Shown here piece after piece: positions 1-5,535 of a DNA stretch of 10,270 nucleotides. The first letter of the stretch is position 1; each line of letters opens with the position of its first letter. Source of the DNA: Candidatus Bathyarchaeota archaeon (GTDB lineage Archaea > Thermoproteota > Bathyarchaeia > Bathyarchaeales > Bathyarchaeaceae); NCBI GenBank assembly GCA_003662715.1, contig QMYO01000036.1, positions 1 to 10,270 on the forward strand, in the 5' to 3' direction. Both the position numbers and the translations under genes were made by a program. The notes below the pieces were generated by a model. It ran no database searches, had not been told where the DNA came from, and saw nothing but the letters and a program-made list of their open reading frames with translations.

Positions 1-273
1 TCTTATCATTGGACACCTCGACACGCAATATTCGCCATCTTTAATGCGGGCGATTGGAGTGAGAGCCTTTACTCTTCCACCAGACAACGTGACAAAATCT
101 TCAATCATAAATGCCACTGAACAAATAACTGCTGTTTCATTGCGTTTATTTCGCATTTCCTTTCCCGCCCTGCAAATAGCGGTTGTGCCTCCGATGATTC
201 CGTTGTTTCGACGTGCTATTTGGTGAACGATGGGGTCTTGATAATTGTGAGCTATTACTCGTGTTTTAGCCAT
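1..273 (-). CDS. NadA-like protein, divergent quinolinate synthase homologue (partial, 5' end only)
   Basis: The minus frame from ATG 273 stays open for 91 codons to the window edge, so the 3' part is missing. The visible residues resemble the first domain of NadA. AHNYQ (8-12) is followed by P and IA at matching places, FMIE (55-58) matches FMAE, and CPM (87-89) matches the CPM holding the first iron-sulfur ligand of NadA. It differs from the canonical NadA at 3331-4260: the DS of the ADSIGL segment is gone (NNGIIGG here), about 15 residues are added between the HNYQ and CPM motifs, and there is an extra Cys at 83. A GGTGA ribosome site lies at 280-284, six bases before the start. The gene is divergent from the regulator at 412. 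The NadA fold is likely; the reaction is unknown, and quinolinate synthesis seems doubtful given the lost residues and a canonical copy nearby. Confidence 0.7.
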   Translation of the reverse strand, partial: MAKTRVIAHNYQDPIVHQIARRNNGIIGGTTAICRAGKEMRNKRNETAVICSVAFMIEDFVTLSGGRVKALTPIARIKDGEYCVSRCPMIR

Positions 274-337
274 GTTTTTTCACCTAGGAACGTGAACAAA
301 TGTATGTGGTGTTTCTTGTTTATCTTCTTAAGCAAGC

Positions 338-346
338 TTTATAAAC
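338..346. promoter_or_regulatory. Shared palindromic TATA box between NadA-like gene and HTH regulator
   Basis: The core TTTATAAA is identical on both strands, within CTTTATAAAC. Reading right, a transcript would start near 367, giving a leader of about 45 bases before the TTG at 412. Reading left, it would start near 316, about 43 bases before the ATG at 273. No other good TATA box is seen in the 138-base gap, so one site may serve both genes. This is inferred from sequence only. Confidence 0.5.
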
Positions 347-397
347 GTGATGGATTCCTGTACAATAAGGATAATTCAGTTCCACTAATTATACAAT

Positions 398-403
398 AGG
401 AGG
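398..403 (+). promoter_or_regulatory. Ribosome binding site of the HTH regulator
   Basis: AGGAGG sits eight bases before TTG 412. It decides the start: the ATGs at 404 and 408 are out of frame (the one at 408 stops after three codons), and an in-frame TGA lies at 409-411. Confidence 0.8.
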
Positions 404-411
404 ATGAATGA

Positions 412-960
412 TTGAGTAAGTTGTCTCTTTGGGAAGATGTGGTTCAGTCATGTTTAAAATCTGAGGAAGCATTTCGAAAGGCTTTGAAGCAAGCTTTAGA
501 ACAAGCCCACATAGACACCAAAACATTCAGTAAGCTTTCCGAAGTCTCAGAAAGCTCTCTTTACAAGATACTCTCTGGGGAAAGAGCCAATCCCCGCCTC
601 TCCACCTACCGAAAGATTGTAAACGCCCTTAAGCAGTTAGAGGGCGCTGAGGAAACTGAACCATTCATCGCCATAATTGCTGCGCGACCCACACTTGACG
701 CTCTAGAAAAGAGATACATACAGATTCAAGGTCACCAGATTAGACTTAAAGAATATGCCGCAACAAGCTTAGAAGAAGTCATAGTTGCAGCTGTTCGAGC
801 ACAACAGGAAGGAGCCAAAGCCATCGTTTGCGCTCCCATCGTCAGCACCACTGTTGAAAAGATAGTTAAAGTTCCCGTCTCAGCCTGTCCCGTTGTCCAA
901 TGTCGACAACCAATTTTGAAGGCGGCTGAAGCTGCTGCTTCGAAAATATTCTATGAGTAA
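412..960 (+). CDS. XRE-type helix-turn-helix regulator with PrpR-N-like sensor domain
   Basis: This 182-residue protein has two parts. Residues about 24-77 form a helix-turn-helix of the Cro/C1 (XRE) type, seen in the run TFSKLSEVSESSLYKILSG followed by a typical ANPRLSTYRKIVNAL. Residues about 84-181 look like a Rossmann-type domain resembling the PrpR N-terminal sensor: FIAIIAARPT, a middle helix, AKAIVCAPIV, then a VPVSACPVV strand and a final helix starting at PILKAAEAA. Such domains bind small ligands or sense a state in bacterial regulators; the ligand here is unknown. Cysteines at 140, 159 and 164 cluster near the end of this domain and might sense metal or redox state, which is speculation. 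The TTG start is set by the AGGAGG at 398-403. It is divergent from the NadA-like gene, so it may control that gene and itself. Confidence 0.8.
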   Translation: MSKLSLWEDVVQSCLKSEEAFRKALKQALEQAHIDTKTFSKLSEVSESSLYKILSGERANPRLSTYRKIVNALKQLEGAEETEPFIAIIAARPTLDALEKRYIQIQGHQIRLKEYAATSLEEVIVAAVRAQQEGAKAIVCAPIVSTTVEKIVKVPVSACPVVQCRQPILKAAEAAASKIFYE

Positions 961-989
961 AAAAGTTTGTGGACGGTTTCGAAAGGTCT

Positions 990-1000
990 TTTATTTAAAT
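990..1000 (+). promoter_or_regulatory. TATA box of the THUMP-domain gene
   Basis: TTTATTTAAAT lies in the 52-base gap after the regulator. A transcript start about 26 bases past its centre falls near 1021, which is after ATG 1013 and just before ATG 1025. This favours a nearly leaderless transcript read from ATG 1025. Confidence 0.5.
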
Positions 1001-1012
1001 AATGCATGAAAT

Positions 1013-1552
1013 ATGCTTGGTGAAATGGAAGTGTTGAAGGATTTCAACTTGCTCATCACCACGTCACGGGGAAATGAGGATAACGTTTGTTCTGAAATGT
1101 GGTATTTATTGGAAGAAATAGGAGACACGGCTGCCACAGTTGACAAAACAGGGATTACCGGGTTAATAGTAGCCAAAACAGCTTTCAGTCCCTTCGAGAT
1201 TATTGAGAAGCTTAGAGGCATATTAAAAGAGCGCCCATGGGAGTTCCGTTATACGCTTAGAGTCATACCCATCGAAAAGGTTGTGCGCACGGACCTGAGG
1301 GAAATTGAGAGAGCAGCTACTGAGTTAGCTTCTGAAATAAAGGAGAATGAGACGTTCCGTGTAACTGTGGAGAAAAGATTCACTAAGATTTCCTCTAAAG
1401 ACATAGTGGAGGCAGCGGCGGCAAACATTGAAAGAAAAGTAAACATGACCGCTCCTGACAAAATCGTTCTCATCGAAGTTTTAGGCGGTTTCACGGGTAT
1501 ATCCGTTATAAAGTCCACGGATATTCTGTCGGTGATGAAAGAGAGGATGTGA
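1013..1552 (+). CDS. THUMP-domain protein, archaeal Tan1-like tRNA acetylation partner
   Basis: The protein is 179 residues, the usual size of stand-alone archaeal THUMP proteins. The N-terminal part (about 5-75) has the FNLLITTSRGNE strand and a short alpha/beta unit with GITGLIVAKT. The THUMP core (about 55-165) shows the typical features: RYTLRVIPIEKVV, a long helix, then FRVTVEKRFTKISSKDIVEAAA and, after a loop, DKIVLIEVLGGFTGISVIK. THUMP domains bind the tRNA acceptor end. The yeast relative Tan1 is needed for N4-acetylcytidine at position 12 of tRNA and works with an RNA acetyltransferase, which is not in this window. The true start may be ATG 1025, because the only TATA box predicts a transcript start near 1021. 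It converges on Cgi121 with a 3-base gap. Other THUMP roles, such as thiolation, are less likely as no enzyme domain is attached. Confidence 0.8.
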   Translation: MLGEMEVLKDFNLLITTSRGNEDNVCSEMWYLLEEIGDTAATVDKTGITGLIVAKTAFSPFEIIEKLRGILKERPWEFRYTLRVIPIEKVVRTDLREIERAATELASEIKENETFRVTVEKRFTKISSKDIVEAAAANIERKVNMTAPDKIVLIEVLGGFTGISVIKSTDILSVMKERM

Positions 1553-1555
1553 CTT

Positions 1556-2122
1556 TTATCGCTGGGTTGCTAACAAAGCCACATGCTCAATCACTAGGTT
1601 GATCAGCGCCTCCTTTTCGAAACCTTCCTTTTCCAGCTTAGCTTCCAGTTCAAGGTTGGAGATGCCAAACAATCTTTTGATGCCATTAACTTTCTCGCTG
1701 GTCAATTCGATAACGCTGTCGTCACGTTCGTCTGACATCAGCGCGGAAACCGTTTCTAGAATTTTATCGGTCTTCTGCCTTGTTTCCGCTATGACAAGAA
1801 CCGCTATCTCCGATGATTCAGGTTTGATTCCCAGCAGCTCCATGGCTTTATTGATTTGTCGTTGAGCTGAAGCATAAAGAAGCGTTTCAACAGCTATGCT
1901 GTTGGAGATGTTTGCTTTGTTTTTGAAAGCATTCAGAGCATTTAAAGCGGCAAAGTACAGGTGTTTCCAATCTGCGATCAGTTTTGCATCAAAAAACTGA
2001 ACGTGGACATTCTCCAACTTTTTTCGAATCATATCGAAAAAGCCGTTAACATCCCCGATCTTAACGTTTCTGAAACCAGCTATGGCGACGTACATATCAA
2101 AATCTTCCAGTTCTCGGATCAA
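1556..2122 (-). CDS. cgi121: KEOPS complex subunit Cgi121
   Basis: Cgi121 is an accessory subunit of KEOPS, which makes the universal t6A modification on tRNAs reading ANN codons; in archaea it binds the tRNA 3' end and the Bud32 kinase subunit. The 188-residue product shows the family pattern: a YVAIAGF strand, FFDAKLIADWKHLYFAALNA (about 43-62), then SIAVETLLYASAQRQINKAMELLGI with its hydrophobic helix, and EIAVLVIAE. The C-terminal 70 residues after this core form a helical extension, longer than the minimal family core. The start is a TTG at 2122 with GAGGAG five bases upstream; ATG 2095 (MYVAIAG) is an alternative but has no such site. The phosphoribosyltransferase stop lies two bases before the TTG, so translation is probably coupled. 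Confidence 0.87.
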   Translation of the reverse strand: MIRELEDFDMYVAIAGFRNVKIGDVNGFFDMIRKKLENVHVQFFDAKLIADWKHLYFAALNALNAFKNKANISNSIAVETLLYASAQRQINKAMELLGIKPESSEIAVLVIAETRQKTDKILETVSALMSDERDDSVIELTSEKVNGIKRLFGISNLELEAKLEKEGFEKEALINLVIEHVALLATQR

Positions 2123-2124
2123 GC

Positions 2125-2718
2125 CTACTCCTCAAATATCTCTCGGACGAAACGGTCCACCAGCTTTCGATTTAGTCCAGACTGAACCAGTTTCTCCACA
2201 GCTTCATCAACAGACTTGCCCCGACTCTTATACTCTTCAAGAACTTGCCTAACAGTTTCTTTTCTTTCCCATGGGAAGACAATCCAGCGGCTTGTTTCCT
2301 TTGCATACCAGTCTGGAACCACAATGCTCCATGGCTTATAATAGATTGTCATAATCTTCACTTCAGTTGCACCCTGCTCCTCTAGATGCGACTTCACAAG
2401 ACGAAGGCTCTTACCTGTATCAGCCACTTCATCTACGATGAGAACTTTCTTACCTGCTACAGATGTAGAAACGGGCTGTGTTATCACGGGATCACTTTTA
2501 GTTTTAGCAACTCCCAGATAGAATTCAGCTCTGACATTTGCAAGTTCTGGGTTTTCAAGCAGGTCAGATATTATTCGCGCTGGAGGCCATCCGCCACGGG
2601 AAACACCTACGATCACGTCGGGTTTGAAGTCGCTTTCTTGAATTTTTTTAGCGAGATTTAGTAGCGCCTCGTAGATTTGTTCCCACGAGGGGATTTCAAA
2701 CTCTAACTTTTGGCTCAA
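2125..2718 (-). CDS. Purine (xanthine/hypoxanthine/guanine) phosphoribosyltransferase
   Basis: This 197-residue type I phosphoribosyltransferase joins a purine base to PRPP to give a nucleoside monophosphate. The PRPP loop VLIVDEVADTGKSL lies at about 92-105, and an early VIVGVSRGGWPPARIISDLL (about 36-55) forms the pyrophosphate loop region. The segment PDWYAKETSRWIVFPWE (about 135-151) is typical of the archaeal Hpt-like group and supplies base contacts. About 45 helical residues follow the core. The start is a TTG at 2718; the nearest upstream GGAG is about 12 bases away, so the ribosome site is weak. No other in-frame start is available before the upstream stop. It leads directly into Cgi121. 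The exact base (xanthine, hypoxanthine or guanine) cannot be read from sequence. It could salvage purine bases formed in the AMP pathway, but that link is inferred. Confidence 0.85.
   Translation of the reverse strand: MSQKLEFEIPSWEQIYEALLNLAKKIQESDFKPDVIVGVSRGGWPPARIISDLLENPELANVRAEFYLGVAKTKSDPVITQPVSTSVAGKKVLIVDEVADTGKSLRLVKSHLEEQGATEVKIMTIYYKPWSIVVPDWYAKETSRWIVFPWERKETVRQVLEEYKSRGKSVDEAVEKLVQSGLNRKLVDRFVREIFEE
2128..2133 (-). promoter_or_regulatory. Ribosome binding site of Cgi121 inside the phosphoribosyltransferase 3' end
   Basis: GAGGAG on the minus strand lies five bases before TTG 2122 and immediately before the TAG stop of the phosphoribosyltransferase. It supports the TTG start and coupled translation. 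Confidence 0.75.
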
Positions 2719-2764
2719 ACTGTTTTTCTCTCCAAGGGAAGCGAAAATAGTAGAATGGTGAAGT

Positions 2765-2772
2765 GATTTAAG
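2765..2772 (-). promoter_or_regulatory. Possible TATA box before the phosphoribosyltransferase
   Basis: CTTAAATC on the minus strand is followed about 26 bases later by a predicted start near 2743, giving a leader of about 25 bases. The 82-base gap to the membrane-protein gene suggests a separate transcript, though readthrough is possible. Confidence 0.4.
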
Positions 2773-2800
2773 CCTTGTCGCTTTAGCATGTGGATAGGGG

Positions 2801-3253
2801 TTATTTTGTGCTTACGATTTTTGGGCGCATGAATTTGGCGCAGCTGGAACATTTTCGTCGGGAAAGTGTTCGAACTTTGGGATAACCCATAGATTCTAGG
2901 TGTGCTTTTGATAATGATTCTCTCCATTGATTCTTGCAGAAGGGGCATTCGAGTATGGCAGATACTTCTTCAACAACGGTGACTCTTTCTCTTCTACCAA
3001 CTAGGATTGCGACGCCTCCGATTAGCAATATGACCCCTAAGACCGTGTAGTATATTAGCTGCAGTTCTATGGGTCCAATTCCTAGGGTTGTATTAAAAAG
3101 AGAAGTGTTGAGGGCTGAGATAATGTTTGAAGAGCTGTAAACTTTATCTTGCCACGTCTTCCATACCACGATAAGCAGCATCAGTGCCCCTATAATACAG
3201 AGCGCTAAAGCTATGGTGTAACCAGGCTTTTTCTTTAAGATTGTTCTCCGCAT
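2801..3253 (-). CDS. Two-helix membrane protein with cytoplasmic zinc-ribbon-like tail
   Basis: I do not recognise this 150-residue protein. The N terminus is basic (MRR and KKK within nine residues), so it should face the cytoplasm. Helix 1 covers about 11-31, an outside loop about 32-64 follows, and helix 2 covers about 65-86, ending in the basic GRRER that returns the chain to the cytoplasm. The tail holds CPFC (103-106) and CSSC (135-138). This paired C-x2-C layout suggests a four-cysteine zinc site. The tail is strongly basic near the second pair and might bind nucleic acid or a protein partner; this is inference. Start ATG 3253 has no clear ribosome site, which fits the very short leader predicted from the TATA box at 3283-3294. 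It lies upstream of the phosphoribosyltransferase on the same strand. Confidence 0.65.
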   Translation of the reverse strand: MRRTILKKKPGYTIALALCIIGALMLLIVVWKTWQDKVYSSSNIISALNTSLFNTTLGIGPIELQLIYYTVLGVILLIGGVAILVGRRERVTVVEEVSAILECPFCKNQWRESLSKAHLESMGYPKVRTLSRRKCSSCAKFMRPKIVSTK

Positions 3254-3282
3254 ATAGCATCAACAATAGTTTGACGAGATTT

Positions 3283-3294
3283 GTTTATTTATTT
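3283..3294 (-). promoter_or_regulatory. TATA box of the membrane-protein gene
   Basis: AAATAAATAAAC on the minus strand predicts a transcript start near 3262, about nine bases before ATG 3253. The rest of the 77-base gap after NadA is AT-rich and shows nothing else clear. Confidence 0.45.
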
Positions 3295-3330
3295 TGTGAA
3301 CAAATAATAGCGATTTAATTTTAAAACGTC

Positions 3331-4260
3331 TTAACGCCCAGTAATTTCAGTCATTCTTTCAACTGCTTTGCGCGCCTTTTTCATAATTGCCTTAGGCAAA
3401 GTTACTCTGGGCTCTTCATTTTTTAGCGCCAGATAAATCTTCTCCAACGTGTTAAGTTTCATGGCGCTGCATACGGCTTCTGAATACGCTGGAATGTACT
3501 CTTTTTCAGGATGTTCTCTTTTCATTCGGTCGATGAGTCCAGTTTCGGTTGCAATCACAAATTCTTTTTTCGGCGATTCTATGGCATAACGATACATTTG
3601 GCTTGTGCTTCCAATGAAATCGGCGATGCGCTGCACTTCTGGTACACATTCTGGATGCACCAGCACCTCCGCGTTTGGATGCTGCTCCCTTGCAAGAAGG
3701 ATGTCTCCCTCTGAAAACAGCCTATGAACGTAACAAAATCCATTTTTGGGTATGGGAATAATCTCTTTATCAGTGTGTTGCTGAACATACCATGCCAAGT
3801 TGCTGTCTGGACCAAATATAACTCGTTCTTCGTCTAGGCTGTTTACAACTTGAACAGCATTTGAGGATGTGCAACACACATCGCACATTGCCTTAGTCTC
3901 TGCCCGAGTATTAACATATAACACTACTATCGCATTGGGATGTTTTTTCCTCGCTAATTTAACTTCTTCAGCTGGAAGCATCGTTGCCATGGGACAGAAC
4001 GCATTCTTATCAGGAATCACCACTTTCTTGTCTGGGTTCAGTATCACTGCACTTTCAGCCATGAAGTTCACTGCTGAAAAAATTAGAAGCTCCGCATCCT
4101 TTTCTTGCTGGGCTTTTCGACAAAGTCCAATGCTGTCTGCAATGTAATCAGCGATTTCCTGTATCTCTGGGCGCTGATAGTTGTGGGCAAGCAAGAGTGC
4201 ACGCTTTTCATTTTTCAGTTTAAGGATTTTCTCTGCGAGCTGTTTCTGTTGTTTATTCAT
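3331..4260 (-). CDS. nadA: Quinolinate synthase NadA
   Basis: NadA condenses iminoaspartate with dihydroxyacetone phosphate to quinolinate, the precursor of the NAD ring, using a [4Fe-4S] cluster. From ATG 4260 the protein has 309 residues, the normal length; TTG 4290 would add ten. In the TTG numbering the key parts are AHNYQ (35-39), ADS (51-53), FMAE (76-79), CPM with ligand Cys 99, YVN (125-127), GFCYVH with ligand Cys 186, HPEC (212-215), ATETGL, and CSAMKLNTLEKI with ligand Cys 274. The three ligands sit one per domain, as expected. An extra CDVCC group lies at 136-140. ATG is preferred because the TATA box at 4302-4311 puts the transcript start near 4281, inside the TTG-extended frame. 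No nadB, aspartate dehydrogenase or nadC is in the window. Confidence 0.94.
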   Translation of the reverse strand: MNKQQKQLAEKILKLKNEKRALLLAHNYQRPEIQEIADYIADSIGLCRKAQQEKDAELLIFSAVNFMAESAVILNPDKKVVIPDKNAFCPMATMLPAEEVKLARKKHPNAIVVLYVNTRAETKAMCDVCCTSSNAVQVVNSLDEERVIFGPDSNLAWYVQQHTDKEIIPIPKNGFCYVHRLFSEGDILLAREQHPNAEVLVHPECVPEVQRIADFIGSTSQMYRYAIESPKKEFVIATETGLIDRMKREHPEKEYIPAYSEAVCSAMKLNTLEKIYLALKNEEPRVTLPKAIMKKARKAVERMTEITGR

Positions 4261-4301
4261 ATGTTGCCACTTCGAAGTATCAAAGTTCAAACACCCGCGA
4301 G

Positions 4302-4311
4302 AATAATAAAC
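4302..4311 (-). promoter_or_regulatory. TATA box of nadA
   Basis: GTTTATTATT on the minus strand predicts a start near 4281, giving a leader of about 20 bases before ATG 4260. Confidence 0.45.
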
Positions 4312-4348
4312 GTTACTATCTGGAAGCTCCGATTGCCTCTCAACCCAG

Positions 4349-4366
4349 CTTAGAGAGAAGTCTAAG
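4349..4366. repeat. Small inverted repeat downstream of htpX
   Basis: CTTAGA, six bases, then TCTAAG form a perfect 6-bp stem, 34 to 51 bases past the htpX stop and upstream of the nadA TATA box. It could be a 3'-end structure of the htpX transcript or an operator for nadA; no T-run follows it. Confidence 0.35.
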
Positions 4367-4399
4367 AGATGGAAGATGCTACCCTCAGACGGTCACATT

Positions 4400-5365
4400 T
4401 CACGCCAGTTCTTGCAATGCCCTTAAGCGCTTCACTATGTTAGGATGCGTTGAAAGAATCTCCGCTATTCTGTCAAGCGTAGTCACTTTTCGTCTAAGAA
4501 GCCCCTCAACAAGTTTCTGATCAGACGTGAATGCGCTCGCTTGAGCAATAGCCGCTGAGTCTGCCTCGGCACGATCTGGGTCCGAAATGAAGAGAGATTT
4601 GAATGAGCTGAAGCCGCTCACATCTTTGCGAACTCTCTTCATCCTCTTGGAGGAATGCACTATTTTTGCTAAGCCCTCAGAGAGTTTGCGTGGTCCGTCT
4701 TCCACAATGCTGGCGCTGTGGCGATCAGCATAATATTCACGCAGACGGCTTAGGTAGAGAGTGAATATTGTGAGAATCCAGTAGAGGAGCATGCTCGCCA
4801 TGCCTATTGCTAAGGCTCCGCCGCTGCCTCTTTCGTCTCTGCGTCCAAACATGGAAGAGAGGAGCATGGAGTAGCCGATGAAGTAGAATATTGCGGGTAA
4901 GATGGAAACAAACATCATCACTTGAACGTCTCTATGCTTCAGGTGACCAAGCTCATGTCCAATCACTGCCTCAACTTCCTCATCTTCCAGCGTTTCTAAC
5001 AGTCCAGTTGTCACCGCCACTCTGGTTCCAGCTATAGGTGAGCCATAGGCGAAGGCGTTGGGTACAGGAATGTTTGCCAACATGAGTTTTGGTGTTTTGA
5101 TGCCGCTTTGTCTGCTTAAATTCTCCACCATTGCGTACAGCTTTGGGTTTTCTGATCTTGACACTTTTCGTACACGGTACATGGCGTCTATGAGGTAGGG
5201 GGCGAATAGCCATTGAGCGATGTTGAAGAGTACGACGAAGATGATCAGTGTTAGGAGACTGAATGCGCCGGTTAGGCTGAGGAGAAATGTGAAGAATAGA
5301 GTAGAGAGCCCTATTATGATGGCTAGTGTTCCGAGCATGGAGAATCGTAGCTTCCATAGGCTCAT
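4400..5365 (-). CDS. htpX: HtpX-type membrane zinc metalloprotease (M48 family)
   Basis: HtpX is an integral-membrane peptidase that degrades damaged membrane proteins. The 321-residue product has a hydrophobic N-terminal pair of helices (about 11-32 and 36-56), then the protease domain with VIGHELGHLKHRD holding the HExxH zinc site (His 137, Glu 138, His 141), a second pair of helices (about 148-170 and 183-206), and the third ligand Glu 210 in SRLREYYADRHSA. STHPNIVKRLRAL (305-317) is the usual closing motif. All catalytic residues are present and the length fits archaeal members. ATG 5365 follows a GAGG about nine bases upstream and a TATA box at 5402-5410, so it is transcribed alone. Confidence 0.93.
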   Translation of the reverse strand: MSLWKLRFSMLGTLAIIIGLSTLFFTFLLSLTGAFSLLTLIIFVVLFNIAQWLFAPYLIDAMYRVRKVSRSENPKLYAMVENLSRQSGIKTPKLMLANIPVPNAFAYGSPIAGTRVAVTTGLLETLEDEEVEAVIGHELGHLKHRDVQVMMFVSILPAIFYFIGYSMLLSSMFGRRDERGSGGALAIGMASMLLYWILTIFTLYLSRLREYYADRHSASIVEDGPRKLSEGLAKIVHSSKRMKRVRKDVSGFSSFKSLFISDPDRAEADSAAIAQASAFTSDQKLVEGLLRRKVTTLDRIAEILSTHPNIVKRLRALQELA

Positions 5366-5401
5366 TCACTCATCCCTCAGAAGTTTGATGAAAAGAAATA
5401 A

Positions 5402-5410
5402 CTTATAAAC
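5402..5410 (-). promoter_or_regulatory. TATA box of htpX
   Basis: GTTTATAAG on the minus strand predicts a transcript start near 5380, about 15 bases before ATG 5365. It is one of the best TATA matches in the window. Confidence 0.55.
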
Positions 5411-5498
5411 TTTTAGTGCCGTTGTCACTGCTAACTCTTAGGAGCCCTTTTTCTAAACTAAAACCATAAACCTGTACAAATGTCATATCGCTTTGTGA

Positions 5499-5530
5499 CA
5501 CGGTAAGATAGAGTCACACGTAAAACCGTG
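5499..5530 (-). other. Possible 3' stem-loop of the AMP phosphorylase transcript
   Basis: CACGGT at 5499-5504 pairs perfectly with ACCGTG at 5525-5530 around a 20-base loop, starting five bases past the AMP phosphorylase stop. Alternative GTGAC/GTCAC pairings overlap it. No long T-run follows directly, so termination is uncertain. Confidence 0.3.
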
Positions 5531-5535
5531 GCAGT

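Noticed and set aside
44..226. Plus-strand open frame of 60 codons
   Set aside because: It lies wholly antisense to the NadA-like frame, which has motif support and a ribosome site; the plus frame has neither.
3869..4147. Plus-strand open frame of 92 codons inside nadA
   Set aside because: Shadow of the NadA coding strand; no promoter, ribosome site or recognisable domain.
4349..4366. Stem-loop considered as a non-coding RNA or factor-independent terminator
   Set aside because: The stem is only 6 bp and has no T-run after it on the minus strand; kept as a simple inverted repeat.
4980..5369. Minus-strand frame of 129 codons overlapping htpX
   Set aside because: Same strand but a different frame from HtpX, whose catalytic motifs are all intact; the product is rich in Arg, His and Pro with no domain.
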